Part shown: one piece after another, positions 23,601 through 36,412 of the stretch | Position numbering within the stretch: the first letter of the stretch is position 1 | Layout: every line of letters starts with the position of its first letter | DNA from: Heterobasidion occidentale | Lineage: Eukaryota > Basidiomycota > Agaricomycetes > Russulales > Bondarzewiaceae | DNA length: 64,000 nt | Reading direction: 5' to 3' | NCBI GenBank assembly: GCA_039111635.1 | Contig: JBCAQO010000002.1 | Location: forward strand, 1,922,001-1,986,000 | Position numbers and translations under genes: made by a program | The notes under the pieces: generated by a model | What the model was told of the DNA's origin: nothing | The model's database searches: none | The model's input: the letters and a program-made list of their open reading frames with translations, nothing else

Positions 23601-26600
23601 GATCTCGGACAAAATTCTTTTTATCGTAAACAATCTGGCCCCAACAAACTTCGACAGCAAGTTGGAGGACATGAAGGGCTCCTTCAAAGATGACTATGCT
23701 CGATGGTTCGCCAACTACCTTGTCGATCAGCGTGTCAGCACAGAGCCCAACAATCATCAGCTATACCTCCGGTTCTTGGACGCTCTCGACAAAGGGACTC
23801 TTCTGAAGTTTGTCCTCCAGGAGACGATTGCGAAGTCGGCGCACCTGTTAAACGCGGAAAAAACCATGCAGTCGAGCTCCGAACGTGCGATTCTCAAGAA
23901 CATGGGCTCTTGGTTAGGAACCATCACCCTAGCCCGGGACAAACCGATCAAACACAAGAACTTAGGATTCAAGGAGCTGCTCGTCGAGGGTTATGATAAC
24001 GGTCGACTCATCGTCGCCATTCCTTTCGTTTGCAAGACGTTGGAACCCGCGGCGAAGTCGAAAGTATTTAGACCTCCGAACCCTTGGCTTATGGCGGTCG
24101 TTAGCTTGCTTGCGGAGTTATACCACTATGCGGAACTCAAGCTGAACATGAAGTTTGAAATCGAAGTACTCTGCAAGAGCTTGGACATCGATCTCGACGC
24201 CGTCGAAGCCACCGCGGTCCTGCGTAGTAGGCCTTTTGGCGATCCGATGTCAGGGCCTGGTTTACCTGAATATGTTGGCGACATAGACTCCTTGCCCATG
24301 GGTGGCTACGATCCATCCGTCCATATGCAGGGCGGTTCTTCGTTGTTGGCCCTCGGATCTGCCAATGCTACCGACGCTCAGCGTGTGATTGGATCTCAAA
24401 TCGAAGTCATCTTGTCGGATCTCATCCAGCATGTCACCGTCAACGCTCAACTCGCCCCTTTCTCCACCAACCACACCTTTAAACGCGCGGTTCAGTTGGC
24501 TGTCGATCGGTCTGTGCGAGAGGCAAGTCTGACATCTCTCACACGAACGCAAACCCGTACGCTGACATTTTATCACACTAGATCATCCTTCCCGTCGTGG
24601 AACGTTCTGTGACGATTGCGGGCATCTCGACCCGCGAGCTTGTAGCGAAGGACTTTGCAACGGAAGGCAATGAGGAAACACTTCGCCAAGCGGCGCACAG
24701 CATGGCACAAAAGCTAGCTGGCAGTCTTGCCCTCGTCACTTGCAAGGAGCCGCTGCGAAGCAACCTGTCGAATCATATGCGCCAGTTTTTGATTGAACAC
24801 GGTTTCAGCGAGGTGCGCTCTGCACGATTTCATGGGATATGGTCCAGTGTTGACACAAACTTATAGCAAATGATCCCTGATCCGGTGATTGTGATGCTCG
24901 TTCAAGAGAATCTCGACCTGGCCTGCCAGGCCATCGAGAAGGCAGCTATGGAACGTGCTATCGCCGATGTAGACGAAAGCTTTGCTCCTGCGTATGAAGC
25001 TCGGCGGCGTCATCGTCAGGTTCGTAAATCAATGCGCCATAACCTTCAAGTTCTTCATGCATTCCCCACAGACGAACCGGGGTCAGATGTTTTGGGACAG
25101 CTCGGCGCTTAATTCCAACTTCTCTCAAACTCTACCGGATCCTCTGAGGATTAAACCAAGCGGAGTTCAGCCAAACCAGATCGGCGTGTATGAAGACTTC
25201 GGTGAGCAAGGTTTATTATTCAGGCATTATGCATAGGTTTATGTTTTTGGAAGCTGGCTTGGACACAAAACGTCGCTGGGCGAGCCGGCCATCGTCGACT
25301 ATGTCATACTCTCGTCATGATCCACTGTCTTCAGCGATGTACCCTTCGTCCCCGGTCCTAGATCAGCCCCTCACAGTACCAACAGTGCCGTCTCATCAGG
25401 AAGCTATGGACCGGTTCGGTGTAAGTGGTAGTCATCTTTTGCTGCACAATCCACTCACGCTGCTCTAGGCTTTGGTCAAGGAGCTGGAGGCTGTTTTGAT
25501 CCAACTCCCAATCCAGTCTCTTGCTGCGTTGGCGTCCAATCACGAAGTCCGTCACTTGGTCAGGCAGATCCTTTACCTCGCTGCAGAGTCTCCCGATCGC
25601 CACCGCACACCGCTGTTGATCTCGCAGAAGATTGTTCAACTTTTGTACAAGACTCCTTCCCAGTTGGCCCGGGATATCTATGTGGCCCTATTGGATCAGC
25701 TGTGTCACTCGTTTGAAGACGTGGCGAAGGAGGCGATCACCTGGTTGATATATGCCGATGACGAGGTGGGTTTGTGTTCTTTTCTGTTTGTCAAGGCATG
25801 TCTGACGCATTATCCGATTAGCGCAAGCTCAACATTCCGGTCACTGTGACTTTGCTTCGCAGTGGTTTAATCACCATAGCTCAACAGGATCAGCAGTTGG
25901 CCAAGCTACTATCCGGCGACCAGCGTCCAAGCCTCCAGAACTTCGCTGCTGGTCTCATTCGCGAATGTCTTACTTGCGACCCTCCCCTTGCCTCCCAGAG
26001 TCAATTCTCGTTCACGATCGAGGTCCTCACGCAGATCGCTCAGTCCGGGAAGGGACACGACGAGTATGTCCATTTTCGATAAACATTGTGATCCATTTCT
26101 GACCGCGCCTCGATAGAACCCACCGACTGTTGGAAGACTTGAGGGGTGTTCGCCGGCCCTCGCAGGTTGCTGGAGACGGTGTCTCCGCGCGTACATTTGC
26201 CAATAAGTCAGAGACGCAACAACTCCGTGAAAAGCTCTTCATCTGGTTCCAACAATGGGTCACCGTTTTCCAGCGCTCGCATTCGCCGGAAAAGTCGTTC
26301 GTCGCCTATATCACTCAGCTGACAAAGCAGGGCATCCTGAAGGCCGAGGACGTCTCGTCGTTCTTCTTCCGAGTGTGCGCAGAATCTAGCGTCAATAGCT
26401 ATCTCAAGTGCATGGCGTCAGGTGACTACGCCTACGCATTCCATGCTTTGGATGCGATGTCGAGGCTCATCGTCTACATCATCAAGTACCACGGGGATGC
26501 ATCCGGCGTCAACAACGACCAGGCGAAGGTTCACTACCTGACCAAGATTCTTTCAATCTTTGTCTTGGTGCTCGCCAACATGCACGAGGAACAAGGGCCT

Positions 26601-27954
26601 GCGTTCCAACAGAAACCCTTCCTCCGCTTCTTCTCTAGCTTGATCAACGATCTGCATGCCATCGAGGGCCATCTCGGATCAGTCTACTTCCAGCTGCTCC
26701 TTGCCATCAGGTATGTTCCTAGTCGATGTCAGTGCTGATTGGTACTCACCACATCCTTGTTGCAGTGACACTTTCAGCTCGTTGCAGCCAACGTATTTCC
26801 CCGGGTTTGCCTTCTCGTGGATGAGTCTCATTTCTCATCGGTTTCATGCCAAAACTTCTCTTATCCGAAAATCGCGAGGTAATTTTGCCTTCTTGAACAT
26901 CTTTTCTCGGCGCCTAAATGTTTATTATTTAGGGATGGTCGGCCTTCTACAAACTCTTACTCTCGTTGTTCAAGTTCCTCTCTCCTTTCCTCAAGTCCGC
27001 CGAATTGCAGCAATCGTCCCGCGACCTCTACCGCGGGTCGCTGAGATTGCTTCTTGTTCTTCTCCACGACTTTCCCGAGTTCCTCAGCGAGTATTACTTC
27101 AGCCTCTGCGATATGATTCCGCCTCGCTGCATCCAACTTCGCAACATCGTCCTTAGCGCCTTCCCTCCCACCCTGACCCTCCCCGACCCGCACCTTCGTA
27201 ATGTCAAATTTGATTCGATTCCCGAAATGGGACCTATACCTCCTATTCTTTCTGATTTCACCTCTGGGCTGAAGAACGGTGATCTTCGCACTTACCTCGA
27301 CCAATACCTCCTCAATCGTGGTTCACCGTCCTTCCTTCCTACTCTCAAAGATCGTTTGAAGCAGTCGCCTTCGGACGGAATCTCGGAGACTTACAACTTG
27401 TCTTTGATCAACTCCTTGGTCATGTACATCGGAGTATCTTCGGTAGCTCAAGCCAAGGCCAGGAGTGGCTCCTCTCTGTTCAACGCTAGCGACCCTGGTG
27501 TGGTTGCCTTGAGATACTTGGCGACGAGCATGGACACTGAGGGTGAGTGTTCTTGTTAACGGCTGCTTTCCTGGCTAACTCTCCATATAGGTCAACACCA
27601 TCTATTGAGCTCCATGGTCTTACACCTTCGTTACCCCAACGCGCACACCCACTGGTTCAGCTCACTCGTTCTCTACCTCTTCGTCGAAGTGAAGGATGAC
27701 ATATTTAGTGAAGTCGTGACCAAAGTTTTGTTGGAGAGGTTCATTGTTCATCGCCCTCACCCGTGGGGTGCCTTGGTCACCTTCATCGAACTTCTCCGGA
27801 ACCCCAAGTACGACTTTTGGAGCAAAGATTTTATCCGGGCTGCGCCTGAGGTTACGCTACTTCTTGAGAGTGTCAGTCGTCGAGTCCTGAGTTCTTAACC
27901 ACTTGCTGACGTAGGTGGCGATTTCAGGTGGCGAGGTCCATATTCCAGTCATGA
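20676..27954 (+). CDS. NOT1: CCR4-NOT complex scaffold subunit NOT1
   Basis: The largest gene here, roughly 2,000 residues in more than a dozen exons, all in frame. It starts MDNPPNNNIHTIVKAQIVFLLSTL. The N-terminal HEAT-type region follows ('LSPSQVAKLLSNLL', 'NWANAIKAFDIPDRNGVD'), then the central block containing 'IQYELVDYIPLGIAIRYVIDAL'. The MIF4G-like domain that holds the deadenylase CAF1 is seen as 'DKILFIVNNLAPTNFDSKL', 'SWLGTITLARDKPIKHKNL' and 'NPWLMAVVSLLAELYH'. Next is the DUF3819 region ('VDRSVREIILPVVERSVTIAG', with a GC-AG intron at 24523). The C-terminal NOT1 domain binds NOT2/NOT5 ('YRGSLRLLLVLLHDFPEFL', 'RNIVLSAFP', 'HWFSSLVLYLF', 'RPHPWGALVTFIELL'). The last intron (27872-27927) joins to 'ESVARSIFQS' and TGA at 27954. 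It scaffolds mRNA deadenylation in the cytoplasm. Confidence 0.95.
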
Positions 27955-28178
27955 AAGAATCGCTTGTCGTAGTTCTGCTCGCGCTATCTGTCCCATCTAC
28001 ATTTGTGCATTCTCTTCTGGGCTTTCCTATTATCTATCACACACTGTATTGTACCATCATTCCCTCTGTCGACGTGTTTAAAAGGCATCCGCGTGAGACT
28101 CGAACTTTGATTTTTAGGTCCTACGATGAGTACTTACACCTATATATCCCCTGTATCACACTACCTACGTACGATTCG

Positions 28179-31100
28179 TTAATGGTGCCAAGAGACGGCC
28201 TCTTTCCAGCTCCACTCTGTGTCCCATAGCCTTCAAAATCGTTCAACAGTTTTCGAGTTTTCAACCCCGCAATGATCTGACAGAACTCACCCTGCCGCTT
28301 GAACGCCTGCAGCGCCTAACGTGTCCGCCTCGCCTCCGATCACCAGCCAGTCTGGCAATGAGATGCCCGTGCGGATGGGAACCAGTCTCGCGATCCTCTC
28401 GAGGCCTGAGAGGTCGCTACCGATCATGAATAACATACTGGCCGAGGGGTTCGTCGGGTGCGGATGTAAGAAGATCGCGCCTAACCAAAGAGCGTCAGTT
28501 CGCGCCGCTCGCCGCTCACGCGACCCTGCGCTTAAGCAGGTTTACCTTGCGAGGGCTCGTCGAGACGCTGTCCTCTCAACGTGAGCACGGCCCCGTCGTC
28601 CATCCCAAAGGCCGTCTTGCCGAGCCCGAGGACCTGCCGCGCAAAGCGCCCCTCCGACGCCGCGTCGCCGCCGATGATGACGACGACGATGTTTCCCGGC
28701 CCCAGCTCGCCCGAGCCGAAGCGCTGCAGCGCAGCGCCGTCCGCGATGATCTCGGCGTCGAGCTTGTGGTACACGTCCAGGTCGTGCGCGATGCGGTACG
28801 CGACGGACAGCGCGCGCGAGGAGGCGTGGAGGGCGGGGATGACGAGCGTGAGCGGGCCGGCGGACTGCAGGATCGTGGCGAGGCGACCGGACGACTGGGC
28901 AGGCGGAGGCTGCGCTGATGGTCGACTGGCGCTCGCCGCCCATCCGGACTCGGTCGTTTTGTCCAGACGGATCGCCTCAGCGCCCAGGCTGGAAGCGGGG
29001 AGGCGCAGCTCGGTCCCGTCGACTTTCAAGGAGGCGACGCGCGCACGCGCGACGTCGAACGAGAAGCTCGCGACGTTCGAGGTCCTGACGGACACGGCGC
29101 CGTCGCGCTCCTGGACAGATAGCCGCGCGAGTCTGGGACAAGCATACATGGGCGTCATCTGCAGTGCGGGCATGCACGTCTGCAAGACACGGCGCGCTCA
29201 CCTGCCCGGTGTGGCCAAGGTCAGGATCCTCCAGCCGTGCAAAGATCCGCTCTCGGCCGGAAGAGCGACAGTCAGTGTGAACGATCCAGATCGCCGCTCC
29301 GGCTGCGCTTCAGGCTGCAGGATCGAGCGCAGGAAGCCCGCGACGTGTTCGTTCTTGAAGACGGATGGGTACCAGTGCGGTTGGCCGGGGGCTTCGTGGT
29401 AGCTGTGGACGATGGGTCAGGACTGCGTCGAGATCGCTGCGAGGGCGGGACGGCGGATCGGGGCGCACGTTATGTTGGCGGCTGGGTTCCACGCCTTGAG
29501 CGTGCTGACCAGCTCTCTGGTGTGCCAAGTCGGCACGTTTTCGTCGCTGCCTCTACAACAAAGGCAGGCAGGGTCATCGAATCGACATCAGCGTGAACAC
29601 CCGGATGGGCTGGGAAACGCGCACCCGTGGATGGCGAGTATGGGGGTGTCGACGAGGTTCGACATGAAGAGGTCGTTGTCGTCGGGCGTGAAAGACGTCT
29701 CGAGGAGCGCGCGGAGCGACGGGTCGATGAAGCGCGCCGACCTTGGCAACGCGCCAGACCCGCGAGCAATCAGCGACGAACGCACGCAGTCCACACACGG
29801 CTCACCTCGACTGCGTCAGCGGCACATACGCCTGCGCCTTGATGTATGCGGCAGCAGGGACCACTGCGCTCCGTGTTCACGACGATCAGCACGCCGGCAC
29901 TCGCGATCAGCAGCAGAGAGGGGCGCGGCGCACCTCCGACGACCCTGTCCGGAAAGCGCGCGGCGAGGTACCACGCGCCCTGGCCCCCGTTCGAGTGACC
30001 GAGGACGAGCACCTGCGGGTCTGGCGCGAGGCGCCACGCGGCCCAGCGCTCGGCGTGCGCGAGGATCGCCCCGAGCGCGTCTACCGCCTGCCACGCGTCC
30101 TGCGCGCTCGGCCCGTGCCAGTCGAGTCCCTGCGGTTCCCGCGTGAGGTGAGCGCTGCGCATCGTCGAGCGCTCGGCGGGCGCGAGCTCACCCAGGACGT
30201 GCGGCCGGCGGGCATCACCACCCAGCTCAGGTTCTGCTGCGGGATCGCGTCCGCCCAGAAAGAATGCGCGAGGACGTCGACGCCCGCGCCATCTGCGCCG
30301 CGCGCGCGCGTTTCAGTTCTACGGCTCTGCGTGCGCGAAGGTGGAGACGGGAATAGGACGGGCAAGGCCACTCACGGAGGGCGAGGATCGGCGGGCGGGG
30401 CCGCTCGCCTCTCGGCGTCGGCTCCAAGGGCGAGAGCACGTTGAACGCCGTCGGCATGGCGCCCGCGAAGAAATACGACGCCTGCATGAGGGCCTCGAAC
30501 GGCGCGCCCGCGCGGTGCCGGATGGGCAGCGTCGCGGACACCGTCGTCGTCGACGCCCCGGAGGTCAGCGTGAGCTCGACGGTGAGCGAATCGCCCGCGA
30601 ACGGCGCGCGCGGGTCCTGCGCGATGCGCAGGGGCACGATGCGCGTCTGGCCCGGGGCGATGGTCATCTGCGGCCCCACAAGTGCGACGTCGAGTCCCTG
30701 CGCGGTGATCAATGGAGCGATGTCAGCGCGCGCACGGTCGCACGGAACAAAAAAAGAAGCCGGCGGGGCTGCGATACCTGCGCGCGCGGGACGGCGGCGG
30801 CGGCGACGGTCCACCAGCCCGCGACGCTGCGCAGGCCGATGCCCAGCGCGTCGCCGAAGGCGAACCCGTCGACAAAGTCGCACGCGACGTCGTGCGTGGC
30901 TTGGCGCGCGACGGGTGCGGGCCCGGGGGGCTCCAGCTCGGCGGTCATGGTGATGTCGAGCGTCGGGGCCTCGTCGCCGCGCGCGGCGGGGTCGCCGAAT
31001 AGCCGGATCTAGAGCGGGCGGTGGACGGTGTCAGGGTGGGCACTGGCAAGGCGCGTCTCTGCTGCGTGGGCGGTACCTCGTAGTCCCCGCTGACGAACAC

Positions 31101-31988
31101 GTCGTACGTCGTCGATCCGCGCGCGGATGGAGGCGCGGGGAAGCGGACGAGCTTGGGCGGGGCGCGCTCCATCGCGTAGATGTTCCCGGAGTACCACTCC
31201 GGCACGACGGCGGAGGCGAACGAGGGTCCGTCATGTCCTTGACCGTGCGCGGGGAGGATGGTGAAGAACGCGCCCTGGGTCAGGGTGACGATGAGGTTCG
31301 GCAGGACGGCTTGGGGCCCGGGCTGCGACTCTGACAGAGGCTGTGGGGCTGGGGCGTGTACGGTGAGCGTGGTGTGCAGCACGGTGTGGTGCTGCAGCGC
31401 CGCCCAGCCCTCTGTCGCGCGGAGGGCGCTCCACCTGCGCTTCCGACAGGGGTTCGATCAGTCGTGCGCGTGCGTGAGGGTGCGATCATGCGCGCGTGAC
31501 GAGAGTGTGGGTGTGGGGGGGGGGGACGCACCGTATGTGCGGGAAGGATACCTTGAGGTTGCCGGGGTTGGGGGAGTCCGAGTCTGTCGCATTGACGGTC
31601 GACCAGGATACGAGGCCGCCGTCGGCGTAGGACGATGGCCAGGATTTGTGGAAGTCGATGGGCTGGGAGACTGGTGTGTGGATGGAGGATGAGACGACGA
31701 ATGAAGCAGGGGGATCGGGCTCACGGTTTAGCGGAAATGAGGGTGAAATAAAATGTTGTTCTCGGGCGTGGATCGGGAACGGTCCCAGGACCTTGCGGTG
31801 GACGCATCTCAGCAGGAGGACGTACGGGCGTACTGGAGGCGACTCACGTCCCATGCCCTAGACAGTTCCACCGTCCATTCGTCGCTCTGGTGAAGCTGGA
31901 AACGAGCCTGATCATCCGAGAGGCCCATAGATGGTCCTGTGGAGAACAAGATAAGTAAGAGGAGGACCGAAATCCACCTTGCAGACAT
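28179..31988 (-). CDS. Secreted alpha/beta-hydrolase (S9 prolyl-oligopeptidase-like / esterase)
   Basis: Starts at 31988 with a signal peptide (MSARWISVLLLLILFSTG). A long N-terminal beta-rich part follows: 'LGPFPIHAREQHFISP', 'SYADGGLVSWSTVNAT', 'VVPEWYSGNIYAMERAP', 'TYDVFVSGDYE', 'CDFVDGFAFGDALGIGLRSV'. The catalytic domain has the nucleophile elbow 'LVLGHSNGGQGAWYLAARFPDRV', then 'FTPDDNDLFMSNL', an acid-bearing strand 'ILAIHGGSDENVPTWHTREL' and the histidine in 'HEAPGQPHWYPSVF'. A C-terminal domain ends 'AAGLWDTEWSWKEAVSWHH', TAA at 28181-28179. At least nine introns. About 900 residues, much bigger than simple esterases. The triad arrangement fits S9 peptidases, but whether it cuts peptides or esters is unknown. 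It lies convergent to NOT1 (224 bp apart) in unusually GC-rich DNA. Confidence 0.75.
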
Positions 31989-32150
31989 CGCGACCTGACT
32001 GAGTTTTGGATGATCGCACTCTGGCGAACCGAAGTAGATAAGATAAGATACGATCCCGATGGGCTGCTCGCACGTGGCCGTAGCAAATCCTCTCCTCTCC
32101 TCGTCCTCACAACTTGCTCTACCACTCTCTCGCTCACGAACACACTCACG

Positions 32151-32646
32151 ATGTCCAGACAAGGCGGAAAACTCAAGCCTCTCAAGGTCCGTTTGCACTC
32201 CTTAGCAGCTTCAGCCCACGCTCACATCCACCCCGTCCTATCCCCAATCCCTCCGCCGCCCGCCCCCGCCCCCGCCAGGCGCCCAAGAAGGACAAGAAGG
32301 AGATAGACGAGGAAGACCAAGCCTTCAAGGAGAAGCAAAAGGCGGACGCCGCCGCGCTCAAGGCCGCACAGACGAAAGGCAAGCACATGCCGCCCTCTTT
32401 TCCCGCCCCCCGCCCCCGCTGACCGAGTGTTTTGCGCACATACAGCCACAAAGGGTAAGCGTCGCGCGTGTTCCTTCCTCGACACGCGCGCGGCCGTTGT
32501 TGTCGTCCTCGTTATCGTCGTCGATCTGACCCGCTGGGATTTGCAGGCGGCCCGCCCGGCGGCGGGATCAAGAAGTGCGTCCTCTGTTCTGCGTCGGGCT
32601 CGTCCTCTCATCGCTTTCGCCGATCGTCAGGTCTGGGAAGAAATAA
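32151..32646 (+). CDS. TMA7: Translation machinery-associated protein 7
   Basis: A tiny, highly conserved ribosome-associated protein split into five exons. Exon 1 (32151-32186) is MSRQGGKLKPLK. Exon 2 (32279-32378) gives APKKDKKEIDEEDQAFKEKQ and KADAAALKAAQTK. A 9-base exon (32446-32454) supplies Ala-Thr-Lys. Exon 4 starts after TTTGCAG with GGPPGGGIKK. The last exon gives the invariant tail SGKK and TAA at 32644-32646. The intron after exon 2 starts with GC (32379), not GT. The joined protein of about 63 residues matches the family in length and in its ends. No single exon is long enough to be found by simple ORF calling. Confidence 0.9.
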
Positions 32647-33289
32647 ACGGCTCGCTGGGGTGCGCGATGGGCGCTGCTGTTGTGCTATTAGATGTTCGCT
32701 GTTGGATATTTGCGTCGACCTATCATCCATCCATGCGTTGCGCGATCTAGGACTGCTCTGTTGCTTGTGCACTGAAACTGCGGGTAAGCGCGTACGTGCG
32801 CAGGCGTGATCTCTTATCCGGTCGTGAAATGAGACTTGTCGCGCGGGTGCGGATCGCAACACGATCCTTGGTGCTCTCGATATTCGCGTCCTTCACGCCT
32901 CGGTCCGGCGCTCGAGTGTGCATGGAGAGCGCGGGACCTGGTACGTTCCGAGTGAGTGTCAGAGACTGGCCCTGTGCCTCGAGGGACGGGTGCAGTGAAC
33001 GTTGGTGCGATTTCGCCTGATGAGCACGGAGAGCTGCATCGATTGGCGTTGCGTGCGTGAACACGGGGCAGCGAGATGTCGTAAAACGGAGTGCGCTAGC
33101 GAGATCTCGAGCGGGAGCGGGCCTGGCCCAATTGAACATGCATAGCAGGAACGAGGCAGTCGAGCGGTGTGCTGAGTGCTCGCCATCCCCACCGACCGCG
33201 CGCGCGTTGAGCTGTCCGACGTTGAGCGGCAGCAGAAGGGCAGAGCTGTTGAAAGCGGCTGTGGCCGTAAGCTAGGTTGTTTGTGCAGG
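32647..33289. other. GC-rich intergenic region
   Basis: About 640 bp between TMA7 and striatin. Rich in CpG with no coding pattern I can support. Presumably holds the TMA7 3' end and the striatin promoter and 5' UTR; a TTTGTGCAG acceptor-like sequence ends directly before the striatin ATG, so an untranslated first exon is possible. Confidence 0.4.
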
Positions 33290-33415
33290 ATGTTCGCCAA
33301 CGCGCCGTCGCGAGCGAGAGCCGGCCAGGACCTCCTCCCGCCCTTCCCGTCCCACCACAACCACCCTCACCACATCCAGATCCCCATGTTGGCCTCCGTC
33401 CAGTCAAACAAGCAG

Positions 33416-33447
<32 letters not shown>

Positions 33448-36412
33448 CCCACAGCAGCAACAGCAACAGCAGCAACAGCAGCAGCACCTCGCAGACATCC
33501 CTCCGCCCCCCTTGAACGGCCAGGACTTCACCCTCTCCAACGTCCTCCACTTCCTCCAGTCAGAATGGCGCCGCTACGAGCGCGACCGCAACGAGTGGGA
33601 GATCGAGCGCGCCGAGATGCGCGTACGTCCCCGCCAGCCCCGTCCACCTCCACTCGCTGCTCACCCCCACCGCCCTCCCTCCACAGGCACGCATAGCCCT
33701 CCTCGAGGGCGAGCGCCGTTCCTTTGACAATATCAAGGTCGACCTCATGCGCCGCATCAAAATGCTCGAATACGCACTCCGCGTCGAGCGGTCAGTCACA
33801 CCTCTCGCCCGTCCGCGCCCGCGCCCGTCCCCACACTGACACTGACGTGTCCCCGCCCCCCAGATCGAAGCAGCTCACCCAGCCCGCCGCATCCTCTTCC
33901 CAGCAACCCCAGCCCGCCCCCAAGTCCGTCGCCGGACAGCAGCCCGGCGCGCAGTCCCAGAAGGACGACGTGCTCTCCAACAAGGAGGGCAGCAGCGGCA
34001 GCTCGCCCCGCAGCGAAGGTCCGTCCTCCCTTCCCTCCCCCGTCGCGGTACACCCTGTGGCATACCTTTAGAGCGCCGTCGCCGCTGACGCTCGTTCTTG
34101 CTTCGCCCAGACTCCCCGCTGCCTCCCGACACTCGGATACCGAACGGCAATCCCTCTCAGAGCCGCCCGTCCGCGTGGACAGCCACCGCCACCTCCAACT
34201 GGGTTGGCACGAACGGCCCCGCCGCTGCCGCCGCCGCCGTGGGCAAGCCTCCGCCCGGGCGCGATCCCAAAAGCAGAGCGCGCAGCCGCGACTACCTGAA
34301 GCAGTGCGTCCCTCCTTGTTGCCTCGCGACCCCAAATGCGCACCCCATGTTCAATTTCATCCTAGGTGCCTACAGGAAATATCGTATCTGACGTCCCACC
34401 AAGCCATGAACCCGCTCCCCACGCGCCAGCTGCTCGCCAACCCCGCGCTCCCCGTCACGCTCCCCAACGTCCCCTCGTTCGAGCAGCTCAACTACGGCGC
34501 GCGCCCGCGCAAAATCATGCCCGAGGTTGGCAAGGAGTTTCCCATCCTCAACGGCATGAGCATCTCCCCTCCTCCCCCGTTCCGAGAGGGGGTCCCGGCA
34601 TGGTCCCGGTGCAACCGCAGCCCCAGCCGCCACTCTCTGGCTCCATGAGTCACCCCTATCAGCAGCAGTCTCAGCAGCCCCAGCCCCAGCCACTACAGCA
34701 AGCGGGACAGCCCGTCCTGCAGCCACAGGGTCAGGACGCGGACAAGGACAGGGATGCGGCCGAGGCACAGCAGGTCACGGCGATCTTCCGTCCAGATGAC
34801 GCAGGGGAGTGGCGCGCGAAGCTGAAGATGGCCCACGACGCGGCGCAGGCAGGGACCATCGTCGCGAGCGGAGCGGCCTCGTGGGATCCGCGCGTGGGCC
34901 AGGAGGCGGACGACGAGGGCAAGGAGGAGGACGGCGAGGTGGACGAGGACGAGTCCGGCGCGCTGGACGACAGCAACGGGGCCAAGGCGTGGAAGCCGAA
35001 ACGGACGCTGAGAAAGTCAGTCGCTGCGTGATGATTCATTTTGGGGGCCCGGCCGATCAATGCGCTCTTTCTTCCGTTTCTTCCGTTTCCGTTTCCATCT
35101 CTTCCTTTTTTTCTTTTTTCCTTAGAATCGGAGCGTGTGAATACGTTTGCTGATGTGCCTCTCAGTCACTTGGACGCCGTGCGTGCGATCGCGTTCCACC
35201 CCACAGAACTCTGTCTCGCGACCGGCGGCGACGACTGCACGGTCAAAATATGGCGCATGGACGTCGCCGGCCTCGCCTCATCCGCGTGCGTCCCATTCCT
35301 CTCTATCTCGCTCCTCCACTGATCGCAAAAACAAAAACGCCGCTCACCCCCTCCCCCACATGTGCAGCGCGCGCCTCGTGACGGAGGTGGAGCCGCGGCT
35401 CACGCTCCGCGGACACTCCGCCGCGATCACCCGGCTCGTCATCGCGCCGTCGCGCCAGCTGCTCTACTCCGCCTCGCTCGACCAGACCGTGCGCGTGTGG
35501 GCGCTCCCGCCGGCCGCGCACACGACGTACGCGCCGTTCGACCGCTCGCGCATGCGCGGTGAGCTCGTCGGGCACACGGACGCCGTCTGGGACCTCGCGC
35601 TCGCGCGCGACGAGAGCACGCTCATCAGCTGCGGCGCGGAGGGCGCGGTCAAGGTGTGGGACGTGAGCGGGCCCGCGGGCGGCGCCCTTAGACTGTCGTG
35701 GTCGTACTACGGTCTGGACCACGAGGGCGAGCAGACGGAGGGCATGCCGGGCGCGACGGCCGTCGAGGCGATCAAGGTCGACCTCAAGAAGGTCGCCGTC
35801 GCGTACCAGAACGCGGTCGTCAAGATCTTCGACATCGAGGCGGGGAAGGAGCTCGTGCGGTTGCAGAGCGAGCCCGGTCACGGTGAGCTCGTCGGCGTGG
35901 GCGCTCTGGGGTCCTGATCGGGGAGCTCACCGCGCGTCGTGTTTTTTGTGCTGCAGACGGGCCCTCGTCGCAGGTGAACAGCCTCGTCTCGCACCCTACG
36001 ATGTCGCTCCTTGTCACCGCGCACGAGGACAAGTACATCCGCGTCTTCGACATCGAAACAGGTCCGTGCCGTTCTTCCATGCACGGAAATGGCCCCACGC
36101 GCCGCGCAAGCAAACTGACGCGCCCGCGCCTCTTTCTGAATTTCAGGCCAATGCACGCACTCGATGCCGGCGCACCTCGACGGCGTCACCTCGCTCTCGA
36201 TCGACGCGGCGGGCTTCTCGCTCGTCTCGGGCGGGCACGACTGCTCGATCCGCTTCTGGGACATCCTCGGCGCGCGCGCGTGCGTGCAGGAGATCACGAG
36301 CCACCGCGAGAAGGCGCACGAGGGCGTGCTCGACGTGCAGTTCCACCCGTCGCTGCCGTTCATGGCGAGCGCGGGCGCGGACGGCGTCGTCAAGCTCTAC
36401 GCGTCGTCGTGA
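33290..36412 (+). CDS. Striatin, STRIPAK complex scaffold
   Basis: Start [14 protein letters not shown], followed by a polyglutamine stretch. The striatin N-terminal domain is exact: '[20 protein letters not shown]', then '[20 protein letters not shown]', '[19 protein letters not shown]', a caveolin/calmodulin-binding and coiled-coil segment that dimerises and holds PP2A. A long Ser/Pro/Gln linker follows, with '[18 protein letters not shown]'. The C-terminal half has WD40 repeats: '[20 protein letters not shown]', '[14 protein letters not shown]', '[18 protein letters not shown]', '[12 protein letters not shown]', '[18 protein letters not shown]', '[20 protein letters not shown]'. Stop at 36410. 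Eight introns. In the linker near 34573-34578 (CCTCCCCC) the frame changes with no workable intron, as if one C were missing. STRIPAK in fungi controls cell fusion and fruiting. Confidence 0.92.
33413..33485. repeat. CAG/CAA repeat coding polyglutamine in striatin
   Basis: An interrupted CAG/CAA tract giving about 23 Gln with one His-Pro break, just before the conserved N-terminal domain. CAA interruptions make it more stable than a pure CAG run. Confidence 0.9.

Noticed and set aside
27872..28229. Extended NOT1 C-terminus or separate small gene after NOT1
   Set aside because: The alternative intron 27872-27927 gives the conserved ESVARS end and a stop at 27954; the longer frame has no family support.
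28542..31434. Many overlapping long open frames on both strands
   Set aside because: High GC removes stop codons; only the minus-strand exons give the hydrolase motifs and splice signals.
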